Under the pieces are notes generated by a model. That model did no database searches, was not told the DNA's origin, and saw only the letters and a program-made list of their open reading frames with translations. 64,000 nucleotides of DNA from Azoarcus indigens (GTDB taxonomy: Bacteria > Pseudomonadota > Gammaproteobacteria > Burkholderiales > Rhodocyclaceae). Every line of letters begins with the position of its first letter. The first letter of the stretch is position 1. The stretch spans positions 186,001 through 250,000 of the forward strand of contig NZ_SNVV01000005.1 of the NCBI RefSeq assembly GCF_004361735.1, in the 5' to 3' direction. Position numbers and translations under genes: made by a program. Positions 34,420 through 44,800 of this stretch are shown here, piece by piece.

Positions 34420-35109
34420 ATGGAAAACGCGCCCGAAACCGTAGACAAATCCCGCGGCCGCCTCACCGACGAGGTATGCAAGCGCATCGCCGACGACATC
34501 GTCCTCGGCCACTTCGCACCGGGCGCGCGGCTGGAGGAGTACGCGCTGGCGGAGCGCTACGGCGTCTCGCGCACGCCGGTGCGGGAGGCCATCAAGCTGC
34601 TCGCCATCTCCGGCCTGGTGGTCTACAAGCCCAACCGCGGCGCCTCGGTGGCACAGATGACGCCGGAGCAGCTGGACTACACCTTCGAGGCCATCGGCGA
34701 ACTTGAAGCCGCCTGCGCCCGCCATGCCGCGCTGCGCATGAACGAGGCCGAGCGCGCCCGGCTGGCGGCGCTGCACGAAGCCAGCCGCGCCGCGCTGCAG
34801 AGCCGCGACATGGAAACCTACTCAGCGCTCAACGTCGAGTTCCACGAGCTGATCATGGACGCGGCGCACAACCCGGTGCTGAAGGAGGTGACCGCGGCGC
34901 TGCGCACCCGTGTTACCCCCTTCCGCCGCACCCAGTTCCGCGATTTCGAGCGCATCGGCGCCTCCTTCGCCGAGCACGCCACCATCGTCGAGGCGCTGCT
35001 GGCGGGCGATGCGCTGGGCGCTTTCCGGGAGATGCGTGCCCATCTGCTCTCCGCCCGCAGCGCCTCCCAGCGGCTGTCGCCGCTGTGGGGCAAGGGCGAG
35101 GCCGTCTGA
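34420..35109 (+). CDS. GntR-family regulator with FCD domain
   Basis: A 229-residue transcription regulator. A winged helix N-terminal domain (EYALAERYGVSRTPVREAIKLL, about residues 40-60) is followed by an all-helical FCD ligand-binding domain with EAACARHAALRM and the metal/ligand residues FHELIMDAAHN and HATIVEALLAGD. It is the last gene of the Dpp-type operon, eight bases after the ATPase, with AGGGAG upstream. It probably senses the cargo or a catabolite and controls the operon; the repeats at 28521-28773 are candidate operators. Confidence 0.9.
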   Translation: MENAPETVDKSRGRLTDEVCKRIADDIVLGHFAPGARLEEYALAERYGVSRTPVREAIKLLAISGLVVYKPNRGASVAQMTPEQLDYTFEAIGELEAACARHAALRMNEAERARLAALHEASRAALQSRDMETYSALNVEFHELIMDAAHNPVLKEVTAALRTRVTPFRRTQFRDFERIGASFAEHATIVEALLAGDALGAFREMRAHLLSARSASQRLSPLWGKGEAV

Positions 35110-35203
35110 GGTGGACCGGCATGCGGCCGTGCGGTGCTTGAAGTGATGACCCCAAGGGCGGCAGCGGGCCGCCGATGACAACAGAGCAACAGAGAGACGA
35201 GCA

Positions 35204-35311
35204 ATGAAAGTCCTTACCGCCTTCCCCGGGCGCATGGCGCCAGCCGCCGGCCGCCTGCGCTTTCCCCAGAGCCTTTTCCTTGCCGCCATGCGGCGGGAGG
35301 CCGGGCGATGA
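35204..35311 (+). CDS. Possible 35-residue leader ORF coupled to the symporter
   Basis: An ATG-initiated frame of 35 codons (starts MKVLTAFPGRMAPAAG, ends RREAGR) whose stop overlaps the symporter ATG as ATGA. A purine-rich GAGAGACGAG lies just upstream. It is arginine-rich, has no recognisable domain and could be a coupling leader peptide or chance. No homology can be claimed. Confidence 0.25.
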   Translation: MKVLTAFPGRMAPAAGRLRFPQSLFLAAMRREAGR

Positions 35312-36321
35312 AGCATTTCAAGTTCGACTGGTTCATGAAGGGCATGGTGGTGGCGGTGCTGCTGGCCAGCCTCTGGCCGGAGCCCGGCGCCCACGGCGGC
35401 TGGCTGCAGCCGGAACTGCTCAACAAGATCGGCGTGGCGCTGATCTTCTTCCTCAACGGCCTGGGCCTGAGCTTCGCCGCGCTGCGCCAGGGCACCGCCC
35501 AATGGCGGGTGCACCTGCTGGTCCAGGGCATCACCTTCGGCCTCTTCCCCATCCTCGGCCTCGGCATCCTCTTCGTCACCCAGGGCTGGATGAAGCCGGA
35601 CCTGCAGCTGGGCTTCTTCTACCTGTGCGCGCTGCCCTCCACCGTGTCGTCCTCGGTGGCGCTCACCGCGGTGGCCAAGGGCAACGTGCCGGTGGCGGTG
35701 TTCAATGCCACCCTGTCCAGCCTGCTGGGCGTGGTGCTGACGCCGCTGTGGCTGGGCCTGGTGATCGGCCACAGCGGGGCGGAGTTCCCGGTGGGCGAGG
35801 TGATGCTGGACTTGTGCCTGTGGCTGCTGCTGCCGCTGGCGGTGGGCCAGCTCTCCCGCCCGCTGCTGGGCGCCTGGGCGCACCGGCACAAGAAGCGGCT
35901 GGCGCTGGTGGACCGCATCACCATCCTGGTGCTGGTCTATACCTCCTTCGCCGATTCGGTGGCCCAGGGCGTGTGGTCCCACTACGGCATCGCCGCGGTG
36001 CTGGAGGCGGCGGTGGGGTCGGCGCTGGTGTTCTGCGGGGTGATCTACGCGGTGAATGCGCTGTGCCGCGCCATCGGCATCGCCGAGCCGGAGCGTTACG
36101 CCGCGGTGTTCTGCGGCTCGAAGAAAACGCTGGCTTCCGGCGTGCCCATGGCCCAGCTGATCTTCGGCGCCAACCCGGCGCTGGGCCTGATCCTGCTGCC
36201 CATCATGATCTACCACCCCTTCCAGCTCGCCGTCGGCGGCGTGCTGGCGCAGAAGTGGGCGAAGGAGCGGGAGCAGGCGGAGGGCGAGGCGGCGAGCGCA
36301 ACTGCGAAGGCGGCTGGCTGA
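35308..36321 (+). CDS. BASS/SBF-type transporter (YfeH-like)
   Basis: A 337-residue inner-membrane protein with nine or ten helices of the bile acid:sodium symporter superfamily (YfeH branch). Landmarks are LNKIGVALIFFLNGLGLSF, CALPSTVSSSVALTAVAKGN (the conserved unwound-helix region) and FCGSKKTLASGVPMAQLIF. The GGGAGG 10 bases upstream is a good ribosome site. It lies 198 bases after the GntR gene in the same direction, so it may belong to that regulon. Natural substrates of this branch are mostly unknown. Confidence 0.88.
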   Translation: MKHFKFDWFMKGMVVAVLLASLWPEPGAHGGWLQPELLNKIGVALIFFLNGLGLSFAALRQGTAQWRVHLLVQGITFGLFPILGLGILFVTQGWMKPDLQLGFFYLCALPSTVSSSVALTAVAKGNVPVAVFNATLSSLLGVVLTPLWLGLVIGHSGAEFPVGEVMLDLCLWLLLPLAVGQLSRPLLGAWAHRHKKRLALVDRITILVLVYTSFADSVAQGVWSHYGIAAVLEAAVGSALVFCGVIYAVNALCRAIGIAEPERYAAVFCGSKKTLASGVPMAQLIFGANPALGLILLPIMIYHPFQLAVGGVLAQKWAKEREQAEGEAASATAKAAG

Positions 36322-36379
36322 CCGTCATGCGGGAGTCGGGGCGGGCGGCGTGGCCGCCCCGACTGCCGGCAATAAACGA

Positions 36380-36407
36380 AGAACGGACTCCTCGTGGAGC
36401 CCGTTCT
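36380..36407. terminator. Bidirectional terminator
   Basis: An 11- to 12-bp stem (AGAACGGACTCC against GGAGCCCGTTCT, one mismatch) with a TCGT loop lies between the convergent symporter and pyrC' genes. On the minus strand it is followed by TTCGTTTATT, a T-rich tail. Confidence 0.65.
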
Positions 36408-36437
36408 CATTCACGGCATTGATCGCGCGAGCGCGCT

Positions 36438-37715
36438 TCAGCCGCCGTACATCACCTGACCCTCAACCAGGGTGTAGCGCACCTGGCCGGGCAGCTCCAG
36501 GCCGAGGAAGGGCGTGTTCTTGCCCTGGCTCTTCAGCGCATCGCGGTTTACCGGGGTGTAGGCCGCCGGGTCGAACACGCAGACGTCGGCACGGGCGCCG
36601 ACGCCGAGGTGGCCGGCTTTGGTGATGCCGACGATGGCGGCGGCGTCCGAGGTGATGCGCGCCAGCGCCTTCAGCAGCGGCACGCCGGCCTCGGTGGCCC
36701 ACTTCAGCGTCAGCGGCAGCAGCAGTTCCATGCCGGTGGCGCCGGCTTCGGATTCGGAGAAAGGCGTCTGCTTGCCGTCGTCGTCCACCGGGGTGTGGTC
36801 GGAGCACAGGGCGTTGATGCGGCCGTCGGCCAGGCCCTGCACCAGCGCTTCGCGGTCGCGCTGGCTGCGCAGCGGCGGCACCAGGTGGCAGTTGGCGTTG
36901 AAGTAGCCGATGTCCATGTCGGACAGGTGCAGGTGGTTGATGGAGACGTCGCAGCTCACATCCATGCCTTCGGCGCGGGCCTGGTCCACCAGGGCGAGGC
37001 CGGCGGCGCTGGAGAGGCGGGTGACATGCAGCCGGGCGCCGGTGATCTTGGCCAGCTGCAGGTAGGTGTAGAGCGCCACGGTTTCCGCTGCCACCGGGAT
37101 GCCGGGCAGGCCGAGGCGGCTGGCGACTTCGCCGTCGTGGGCGTAGCCGCCGCGGGCGAGGAAGGGGGCGATGGGCTGCAGCCAGACGCGGAAGCCGAAG
37201 GTGGCGGCGTACTGCATCGCCCGCATCAGCACCATGTTGTCGACGATGGGCACGTTGGCCTGGCTGAAGGCGACGCAGCCGGCCTCCACCAGCTCGGCCA
37301 TCTCCGACAGGCGCTCGCCCTTTAGGCCCAGCGTCAGCGCGCCGACCGGGTAGATATGGGCGCGGTTGAGCTTCTTGGCGCGGTAGCACAGCATTTCCAC
37401 CAGGCCGGGCTCGTCCAGCACCGGGTCGGTGTCCGGCGGAATGGCGAGGCTGGTGATGCCGCCGGCCATGGCGGCTTCCATCTCGGTTTCCAGCGTGGCG
37501 AGGTATTCGAAGCCGGGTTCGCGCAGGCGGGCGGCGATGTCGATGAGGCCGGGGCAGACGACGAGGCCCTCGGCCTCGACCACCCGGTCGGCCTCGAAGC
37601 CGGCGGGGGCGCTGCCGAGGCCGACGATGCGGCCGTCGGCGATGTAGACGTCCTGGACGCGGTCGACTTGGTTGGCCGGATCGATGAACCGGCCCTTGGC
37701 GATCTGAATTCTCAT
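36438..37715 (-). CDS. pyrC': Non-catalytic dihydroorotase-like subunit PyrC'
   Basis: A 425-residue amidohydrolase-fold protein of the class I dihydroorotase type. Where active enzymes have the zinc ligands DxHVHLREPG, this one reads GLIDIAARLREPG, so both metal histidines are lost. Other parts are kept (INHLHLSDMD, NANCHLVPPLRS, CSDHTPVDDDGKQTPFSESEAG). Pseudomonas-type PyrC' proteins show the same loss and serve as a structural partner needed by the aspartate carbamoyltransferase. It follows pyrB by 11 bases. A catalytic dihydroorotase must be encoded elsewhere (inference). The in-frame extension over pyrB is not real; the ATG at 37715 is used. Confidence 0.92.
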   Translation of the reverse strand: MRIQIAKGRFIDPANQVDRVQDVYIADGRIVGLGSAPAGFEADRVVEAEGLVVCPGLIDIAARLREPGFEYLATLETEMEAAMAGGITSLAIPPDTDPVLDEPGLVEMLCYRAKKLNRAHIYPVGALTLGLKGERLSEMAELVEAGCVAFSQANVPIVDNMVLMRAMQYAATFGFRVWLQPIAPFLARGGYAHDGEVASRLGLPGIPVAAETVALYTYLQLAKITGARLHVTRLSSAAGLALVDQARAEGMDVSCDVSINHLHLSDMDIGYFNANCHLVPPLRSQRDREALVQGLADGRINALCSDHTPVDDDGKQTPFSESEAGATGMELLLPLTLKWATEAGVPLLKALARITSDAAAIVGITKAGHLGVGARADVCVFDPAAYTPVNRDALKSQGKNTPFLGLELPGQVRYTLVEGQVMYGG

Positions 37716-37726
37716 CCCTTGTTCCC

Positions 37727-38686
37727 TTACTGTCCCGCGAGCATGCTCATCACCGCCATGCGCACGGCGATGCCGAAGGTGACCTGGGGCAGGATCACCG
37801 CCTGGGCGCCATCGGCCACCGCGGAGTCGATCTCCACGCCGCGGTTCATCGGGCCCGGGTGCATGACAATGGCGTCGGGGCGGGCCAGCGCCAGCTTCTC
37901 CTGCGTCAGGCCCCAGATCTTGTAGTACTCCTGCGGCGTGGGCAGCAGGGCGCCGTTCATGCGCTCGTTCTGCAGCCGCAGCATCATCACCACGTCCACA
38001 TCCCTGAGGCCCTCGCTCATGTCGTGGAACACGCGCACGCCGAGCTTCTCGACCTCGGTGGGCAGCAGCGTGCGCGGGCCTATCACCCGCACCTCCGGCA
38101 CGCCCAGCGTGGTCAGCGCGGCGATCTGGGAGCGGGCGACGCGGGAGTGCAGCACGTCGCCGACGATGGCCACCACCAGGTTGGAGAAGTCGCGCTTGTA
38201 GTGGCGGATGGTGTACATGTCCAGCAGGCCTTGCGTGGGATGCGCATGGCGACCGTCGCCGGCATTGACCACGTGGATGTGGTCGCGGGCAGTGGCCTGC
38301 AGGTGCTGGGCGATGAGCACCGGCGCGCCGCTGGCGGCATGGCGCACGACGAACATGTCGGCCTGCATCGCACACAGGTTGTCCACCGTGTCCAGCAGGC
38401 TCTCGCCCTTGGCGGTGGAGCTGGTGGAGACGTTGAGGTTCACCACGTCGGCGGACAGGCGCTTGGCGGCGATCTCGAAGGTGGTGCGGGTGCGGGTGGA
38501 ATTCTCGAAGAACAGGTTGAAGATGCTCTTGCCGCGCAGCAGCGGCAGCTTCTTCACCTCGCGCTCGGCCACTTCGGTGAAGGGCGCGGCGGTGTCGAGG
38601 ATGGCGGTGATGACGTCGCGCGGCAGTCCGTCCAGCGTCAGCAGGTGCTGCAGCTCGCCATGCTTGTTCAGTTGGGGGTTACGCAT
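37727..38686 (-). CDS. pyrB: Aspartate carbamoyltransferase catalytic chain
   Basis: PyrB joins carbamoyl phosphate and aspartate to carbamoylaspartate, the committed step of pyrimidine synthesis. The 319-residue protein has the carbamoyl-phosphate motif [12 protein letters not shown] (about 50-61), [24 protein letters not shown] and the aspartate-binding RLQNERM. It overlaps the pyrR stop by eight bases and is followed by pyrC', the arrangement that produces the dodecameric PyrB-PyrC' complex in pseudomonads. Confidence 0.97.
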   Translation of the reverse strand: MRNPQLNKHGELQHLLTLDGLPRDVITAILDTAAPFTEVAEREVKKLPLLRGKSIFNLFFENSTRTRTTFEIAAKRLSADVVNLNVSTSSTAKGESLLDTVDNLCAMQADMFVVRHAASGAPVLIAQHLQATARDHIHVVNAGDGRHAHPTQGLLDMYTIRHYKRDFSNLVVAIVGDVLHSRVARSQIAALTTLGVPEVRVIGPRTLLPTEVEKLGVRVFHDMSEGLRDVDVVMMLRLQNERMNGALLPTPQEYYKIWGLTQEKLALARPDAIVMHPGPMNRGVEIDSAVADGAQAVILPQVTFGIAVRMAVMSMLAGQ

Positions 38687-39179
38687 CGATCAGCCTCAGG
38701 GTCAGCGTGCCGTCCTCCTCGCGTTCGAGCTGGAGGTTCTGGCTGGCGGGAAGGGGTTCCGGCAGGGTGAGGGCGCAGTAGCGGGCGGCGATGGGCAGTT
38801 CGCGGTCGCCGCGGTCCACCAGCACCGCCAGTTCGACGCGGGCGGGACGGCCGAAGTCGAACAGCTCGTTGAGCGCGGCGCGGGTGGTGCGGCCGGTGTA
38901 GAGCACGTCGTCCACGATGATCACCGGCGCGCCTTCCACCGCGAAGGGGATCTCGGTGCGCTGGGGCTGCGGATGCAGGCCGCGGGCGCCGTAGTCGTCA
39001 CGGTAGAAGGAGACGTCGATGGCGCCTGGCGGATGGGAGAGCCCCAGTTCCTGCTGCAGGCGCTCGGCCAGCCACACCCCGCCGGTGTGGATGCCGACGA
39101 GCACGGTGTCGGGCGTGACATGGGGGCGCATCTGCGCGGCGAGTTGCCGGCAGAGCGTTTCAGCGTCAGGCAGTTGCAT
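38679..39179 (-). CDS. pyrR: PyrR-like regulator / uracil phosphoribosyltransferase
   Basis: A 166-residue phosphoribosyltransferase-fold protein. The PRPP motif is [18 protein letters not shown] (about 86-103), and [14 protein letters not shown] is the flexible loop. In Gram-positives PyrR attenuates pyr operons by binding mRNA and has weak uracil phosphoribosyltransferase activity. In proteobacteria the regulatory role is less clear, and no attenuator is visible here. It overlaps both ruvX (14 bases) and pyrB (8 bases). Confidence 0.93.
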   Translation of the reverse strand: MQLPDAETLCRQLAAQMRPHVTPDTVLVGIHTGGVWLAERLQQELGLSHPPGAIDVSFYRDDYGARGLHPQPQRTEIPFAVEGAPVIIVDDVLYTGRTTRAALNELFDFGRPARVELAVLVDRGDRELPIAARYCALTLPEPLPASQNLQLEREEDGTLTLRLIDA

Positions 39180-39651
39180 GTCGGGTTGAGTCCAGGAAGT
39201 GTTGCAGGATCAGTTGCGCGGCAACGGCATCCACCGCCGCTTTGCGGCCGCGCCAGTCGCGCACGCCGGCTTCGCGCATCTCGGCGTCGGCGGCGGCGGA
39301 GGACAGGCGTTCGTCCACCGTCGCCACCGGCAGGTTGAAGCGGCCGTGCAGCTGGTTGGCGAAGCGGCGGCAGCGGGCGGTGAGCTCGTGCGGCGTACCG
39401 TCGAGGTGGGTGGGCAGGCCCACCACCAGCGCGACCGGCTTCCACTCTTCGAGCAGGCGCCCGATGGCGGCGAAGCGGTCGTTGTTGCTCTCTTCGTGCA
39501 AGGTCAGCAGGGCGCTGGCCTGGCCGGTTTCCAGCTCGCCGACGGCCACGCCGATGCGGGCGAGGCCGAAGTCGAAACCGAGTACCGTGCCGCGTGGCGG
39601 CTGCGAAACGGGATGGAACGAGGCGGAGACCGGGGCGCCCGGATCAGGCAT
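39166..39651 (-). CDS. ruvX: RuvX/YqgF Holliday-junction-resolvase-like protein
   Basis: A 161-residue RNase H-fold nuclease of the YqgF family, involved in 16S rRNA 5' processing and proposed to resolve Holliday junctions. It has [18 protein letters not shown] near the start (first catalytic Asp), [15 protein letters not shown] and [13 protein letters not shown], with the final Asp in [13 protein letters not shown]. The ATG at 39651 (GAGG nine bases upstream) is preferred to a TTG three codons earlier. It overlaps yqgE by eight bases. Confidence 0.94.
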   Translation of the reverse strand: MPDPGAPVSASFHPVSQPPRGTVLGFDFGLARIGVAVGELETGQASALLTLHEESNNDRFAAIGRLLEEWKPVALVVGLPTHLDGTPHELTARCRRFANQLHGRFNLPVATVDERLSSAAADAEMREAGVRDWRGRKAAVDAVAAQLILQHFLDSTRHATA

Positions 39652-40210
39652 GCCCGGCAACCTCGCTGAGCTTGGCGAAGTCGATGCCCAGCTTCTGCAT
39701 CGCCGCCACCAGCCGCTCTTCCGGCGGCAGGTCGAAGACGATGGCCATGTCGGCCTCGACGGTGAGCCAGGCGTTGTCGGCGATCTCCTGCTCCAGCTGG
39801 CCGGCGGCCCAGCCGGCGTAGCCCAGGGTGATCAGCACTTCGCCTGGTTGGCCGTTGCTGCCGATGGATTGCAGGATGTCGCGGCTGCTGGTGAGGCCGA
39901 CGTCGTCGTTCACCCGCAGCGTGGAGTGCCAGTCGCCGGAGGGCCGGTGCAGCACGAAGCCGCGGTCGGTCTGCACCGGGCCGCCGAAATACACCGGCTG
40001 GGCGGCGAAGCCCTCGGCTTCCAGCGGCAGCTCCACCCGCTCGAACAGCGCGGCGACGGTCATGTCGATCGGGCGGTTGATGATGATGCCCAGCGCGCCC
40101 TGCTCGTTGTGTTCCGCGATGTAGGTGAGGGTGCGGGAGAAATGGGGATCGGCCATGTTGGGCATGGCGATCAGGAAGTGGTGCGTGAGGTTGGCCGTGG
40201 GCGTTTCCAT
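39644..40210 (-). CDS. yqgE: YqgE/AlgH family protein
   Basis: A 188-residue cytosolic protein of the YqgE/AlgH family (DUF179), function not established. Signatures are [56 protein letters not shown] and [14 protein letters not shown]. It heads the yqgE-ruvX-pyrR-pyrB-pyrC' operon and is divergent from the photolyase gene. An ATG three codons upstream (40219) is equally open; neither has a clear Shine-Dalgarno. Confidence 0.93.
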   Translation of the reverse strand: METPTANLTHHFLIAMPNMADPHFSRTLTYIAEHNEQGALGIIINRPIDMTVAALFERVELPLEAEGFAAQPVYFGGPVQTDRGFVLHRPSGDWHSTLRVNDDVGLTSSRDILQSIGSNGQPGEVLITLGYAGWAAGQLEQEIADNAWLTVEADMAIVFDLPPEERLVAAMQKLGIDFAKLSEVAGHA

Positions 40211-40273
40211 GCGCGCCATTTTACGCCGTCGCCGCGGCGGATGTGCGGGGAAGCGCTGCGCGGGCGGCCGACG

Positions 40274-40279
40274 CATAAT
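40274..40279 (+). promoter_or_regulatory. Candidate photolyase -10 element
   Basis: CATAAT (five of six to consensus) lies 40 bases before the photolyase ATG, giving a leader near 33 bases. No clear -35 is present. Confidence 0.4.
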
Positions 40280-40318
40280 CGCGGTCCCGCGCCCCCGGCG
40301 CCCGAGCCCCGTCACGCC

Positions 40319-41761
40319 ATGTCCTCCGCCCTCGTCTGGTTCCGCCGCGATCTGCGCAGTTTCGACCATGCCGCCCTGTACCACGCGCTGCGCGCGGCGG
40401 ACCGGGTGTACTGCGCCTTCGTTTTCGACACCGAGATCCTGGATGCGCTGCCCGGCCGCTGCGACCGCCGGGTGGATTTCATCCACGCCGCGGTGGTCGA
40501 GCTGGACGCGGCGCTGCGCCAGCTGGCGCAGCAGGCGGGCGCGGCCGGCGGCGGGCTGGTGGTGCGCCGCGGCCGCGCCGACGAGGAAATTCCCAGGCTG
40601 GCGAGCGAGCTGGGTGTCGCCATGGTATTCGCCAACCGCGATTACGAGCCGGCGGCCATCGCCCGCGACGGCCGGGTGAGCGCGGCGCTGGCGCAGGCGG
40701 GCATCGGCTTCGCCGATCTCAAGGATCAGGTGATCTTCGAGCGCAACGAGGTGCTCACCCAGACTGGCCAGCCCTACAGCGTGTTCACGCCCTACAGCAA
40801 GGCCTGGCTGAAGCAGCTGGATGACTTCCAGGTGCGCGCCTATCCGGTGGAGAAGTACGCGGCGGCATTGGCTGCGCCGCCGGTGGACAGCGGTGTGCCG
40901 ACGCTGGCCGACATCGGTTTCAGTGCCAGCGATAGCGATGAGCTGCGCCTGCCCACCGGCATGCGCGGCGGCCGCAGCCTGTTCGAGGATTTCCGCGGAC
41001 GCATGGGCCGCTACCAGCGCGCGCGGGATTTCCCGGCGGTGAAGGGCGTGTCCTATCTTTCCGCCCATCTGCGCTTCGGCACCGTCTCCATCCGCGAACT
41101 GGCCGGCCATGCCTGGCGCGAGGGCGGCGCGGGGGCGGAAACCTGGCTGAAGGAGCTGATCTGGCGCGATTTTTACCAGATGATCCTGTGGCACCGGCCG
41201 GACGTGGTGGACCACGCCTTCCGCCCGGAGTACGAGGCCATCCGCTGGGACGATGCGCCGGCACTGTTCGATGCCTGGCGCCAGGCGCGCACCGGCTATC
41301 CGCTGGTAGACGCGGCGATGCGCCAGCTCAGCAGCAGCGGCTACATGCACAACCGCCTGCGCATGGTCACCGCCTCCTTCCTGACCAAGGATCTGGGCGT
41401 GGACTGGCGCCTGGGCGAACGCCATTTCGCCGAGCTGCTGCTGGACTACGACCTGGCGGCGAACAACGGCGGCTGGCAGTGGGCGGCCTCGACCGGCTGC
41501 GATGCCCAGCCCTGGTTCCGCATCTTCAATCCGGTGACGCAATCCGAGAAGTTCGACCCGGAGGGCAAGTTCATCCGCCGCTACCTGCCAGAGCTGGCCA
41601 GGGTGCCAGACAAGTTCATCCATGCGCCGTGGAAGATGGGCGGCGTGGACCAGAGCGTGGCCGGGGTGCGCATCGGCGTGGATTATCCGGCGCCGGTGGT
41701 GGACCACGCCGAGGCCCGCGAGCGGACGCTGGCGCGCTTCGGCATGCTGGCCAGGGAGTGA
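40319..41761 (+). CDS. phrB: Deoxyribodipyrimidine photolyase (class I CPD type)
   Basis: A 480-residue light-dependent DNA repair flavoenzyme. The N-terminal antenna-binding Rossmann domain starts [17 protein letters not shown]. The C-terminal helical FAD domain has [42 protein letters not shown] and [18 protein letters not shown], all typical of class I CPD photolyases, including the tryptophan that stacks on the dimer. It stands alone, divergent from yqgE and convergent with the Chp operon. Confidence 0.95.
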   Translation: MSSALVWFRRDLRSFDHAALYHALRAADRVYCAFVFDTEILDALPGRCDRRVDFIHAAVVELDAALRQLAQQAGAAGGGLVVRRGRADEEIPRLASELGVAMVFANRDYEPAAIARDGRVSAALAQAGIGFADLKDQVIFERNEVLTQTGQPYSVFTPYSKAWLKQLDDFQVRAYPVEKYAAALAAPPVDSGVPTLADIGFSASDSDELRLPTGMRGGRSLFEDFRGRMGRYQRARDFPAVKGVSYLSAHLRFGTVSIRELAGHAWREGGAGAETWLKELIWRDFYQMILWHRPDVVDHAFRPEYEAIRWDDAPALFDAWRQARTGYPLVDAAMRQLSSSGYMHNRLRMVTASFLTKDLGVDWRLGERHFAELLLDYDLAANNGGWQWAASTGCDAQPWFRIFNPVTQSEKFDPEGKFIRRYLPELARVPDKFIHAPWKMGGVDQSVAGVRIGVDYPAPVVDHAEARERTLARFGMLARE

Positions 41762-41767
41762 ACGAAG

Positions 41768-41798
41768 ACGGCGGGGGCGCTTGCGCGGCCCCCGCCGT
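41768..41798. terminator. Strong hairpin between phrB and chpA
   Basis: Perfect 11-bp arms (ACGGCGGGGGC / GCCCCCGCCGT) lie in the 64-bp gap between the two convergent genes and can stop transcription from both sides, although T-tracts are poor. Confidence 0.6.
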
Positions 41799-41825
41799 GG
41801 TTCCAAGCCTGCCGCCGGACGCCGC

Positions 41826-44800
41826 TCAGGCCGGCGTGCGCGCGGTGTAGCCCGCCAGCAGGCCGAGCAGTTCCTCTTCCTGGTAGGGCTTGCCGAGGTA
41901 GTGGTTGGCGCCGACTTCCTCCGCGTAGCGGCGGTGCTTGTCCGCCAGCCGGGAGGTGATCATGATCACCGGCACCAGGCGGGTGCGGGCGTCGGCGCGG
42001 ATGTTGCGCACCAGGTCGAAGCCGTCCATGCGTGGCATCTCGATATCGGACAGGATCACGTCCGGCACCGTCTCGATCAGCTTCTCCAGCGCATCCACGC
42101 CGTCCTTGGCGGTCACCACCCGGTAGCCCTCGCGCTCCAGCAGGCGGCCGGTGATCTTGCGCACGGTGAGCGAGTCGTCCACCACCATCACTGTCGGTTG
42201 GCTGGGCTGCGCGGCGACTGCCGGCAGCATGCCGTCTTCGCCGCCATCCTCGTCCGCTTCCGCCAGGCTGCGGCTGGCCAGCGCCACCGGGTTCAGGATG
42301 AGCACGATCTCGCCGTCGCCCAGCACGGTGGCGCCGGACATGCCGACGATGCGCGCCAGCTGCGGCCCGGCGTTCTTGACTACGATTTCCTGGTTGCCGC
42401 GCAGCGCGTCCACATGCAGCGCCAGCGTCTGCGCACCGGCGCGCAGCAGCAGCACCCAGTTGTAGCGCTGCACCTCCGGCCGCGTCTGGCGGTCGCCCAG
42501 CAGGCGCGGCAGGTAGCGGTAGGCGTAGCGCTCGCCCATCCACTCGGTGCCCTTGTCGTTGCGCAGCTTCTCCAGCGCGTCCGCTTTCAGCTCCATGACC
42601 TGGGCGACCATGCTGGAGGGAATCGCGTAGCTGCGGCCGCCGGCGCGCACCAGCAGCGCCTGCGTCACCGCCAGGGTCAGCGGCAGGTAGATGCGGAACA
42701 CGGTGCCTTTGCCGGCGTCGCTGTGTACATCGATGCGGCCGCCGACCGCGGCGGTTTCGGCCTTGACCACGTCCATGCCGACGCCGCGGCCGGCGACGGT
42801 GGACACCGCGCCGGCGGTGGTGAAGCCGGGGACGAAGATGAGGTTGGTCAGGCGGCGCTCGTCCGCGTGCTCGTCCGTGCCCAGCAGGCCGTTGGCGCGG
42901 GCGCGTTCGGCGATGCGGCCGAAGTCCAGCCCGGCGCCGTCGTCGCTCAGCTCCAGCGCGATTTCATTGCCTTCCTGGCTGACGCTGAGAGTGATCTGGC
43001 CGATGGCCGGCTTGCCGCCGGCCTCGCGCTGGGCGGGGGCTTCGATGCCGTGGGCGAGGGCGTTGCGCAGCAGATGTTCCAGCGGCGCCACCATGTGTTC
43101 CAGCACGCCGCGGTCCACCTCGATGCGGCCGCCGCGCAGGTCCAGGTTGGCGCGCTTGCCGAGGTCCTTGGCGGCCTGGCGGACGACGCGGTAGAGGCGG
43201 TCGGCGAGGCTGTCGAAGGGCACCATGCGCACGCCCATCAGCGCCTGCTGCAACTCGCGCGACAGGCGCGCCTGGCCATGCAGGGCGATGTCGGCGCCGT
43301 CCAGGTTCTTCAGCAGGTTCTGCTGCACCGTGGTGACGTCGTTCACGCTCTCCGCCATCATCCGGGTGAGTTCCTGCAACCGGGTGTAGCGGTCCATCTC
43401 CAGCGGGTCGAACTCGCCGTGAGCGGATTCGGCCTGGGCGATGCGCGACTGCATCTGCACGTCGGCCTGGATCTCGACCTCGCGCAGCTGGTTGCGCAGG
43501 CGGATGACGTTCTCGGTGAGGTCCAGCAGCGAGCGCCGCAGGGTGCGCAGCTCGCCTTCGATGCGGGTGCGGGCGATGCCGATTTCGCCGGCTTCGTTGA
43601 CGAAGCGGTCCACCAGGTCGGCGCGCACCCGCAGCGTGGGCGAGGCGATGTTCTCGATGTCGGCAGCGGCGTCCTTGCCGTCGCCAGGGTCGCCGGCAAG
43701 GGCTGCTTCCGCGGCAGGTGCCGCCGTGGTGGCTGCGGCCTCCGCCGCCTTGGCGGGCTGGGCGTCCGCCGGCGAGGGCACGGCTTCGCCGCTGGCGAGG
43801 GCATCCATCGTCTGCTGCACGAAGTCCAGGCCGGTGGCGAGGTCCTCGATCTGTGCCGCCGGGGCGCGGCCGCTCTTCTGCCCGGCCTCGAAGCGGGACT
43901 CCATCTGGTGCAGGCGTTCGCCCAGGGTCATCGCGCCGGCCATGCGGGCGCTGCCCTTCAGCGTGTGCAGCAGGCGGGCGACAGCCTGAGGATGCGCGGC
44001 CTGCGCTGGTTCGTCTTCCCAGCTGCGCAGCCGGGCGTGCAACTCGCCGACCAGCTCCACGCCTTCTTCCAGGAAGATGGGCAGCAGCTGCTCGTCGATG
44101 TCGTCATGGACCGGCGAGGGTGCCTCCTCGTCCACTGGCTCTGGCTCGGCCGCGCTGACGGGGCTGCTGGCGAGCGTTTCGGCGAGCCCGGCCGCAGCCG
44201 GGGCGGGCAGCGGGGCGTCGTCCAGCGGCTGCGGGGCCGGCAGTTCTTCGATCAGCGGCCGGGCACTGCGGTCCAGCTGGTCCACCAGCTCGGGTACTTC
44301 CAGTGGCAGTTGCTGCTGTGCCACCTCGGCGAGCATGGCCTCCAGGGTGTCGGTGACGGTGGTGAACAGTGCCGTCTCGTCGGCGGTGGGTGGCTGCGAC
44401 AGGTCGCGCAGGCGCTGCTGTGCATGTTCTAGCGCGCGGCCCAGGGTGTGCAGCGCAGTCAGGCGGGCGGTGCCGGAGATGCCGGCCAAGGTGTGGGCGG
44501 CGCGCACCGAGGGTTCCTGCGGCAGCAGCGTCGGGTTGGCTGCCAGGCGGGTGAATTCCTGATGCAGGGTGGCGATGTGGTGCCGGGCTTCGCCGAGGAA
44601 GAGGTCGTACAGCGGACGGGATATCTCGGTGTCGCCGAGGCGGACGAAGTCGGCGCCACTTTCCGGCGCGGCGGCGGGCGCTTCGGCGGCCGGCGGCGGG
44701 GCTTCCTCGGTGACGAGCTCGCCGTCGTCTCCGGCTTCCGGCAGCGGCGGGAGGGCGTCGTCCTCCAGCTCCAGGTCGATGTCGAGGTCATCCAGGGCAA

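Noticed and set aside
36438-38375. Apparent 645-residue extension of the dihydroorotase-like gene
   Set aside because: The extra N-terminal part is an out-of-frame reading of pyrB. The conserved start is at 37715, 11 bases after the pyrB stop.
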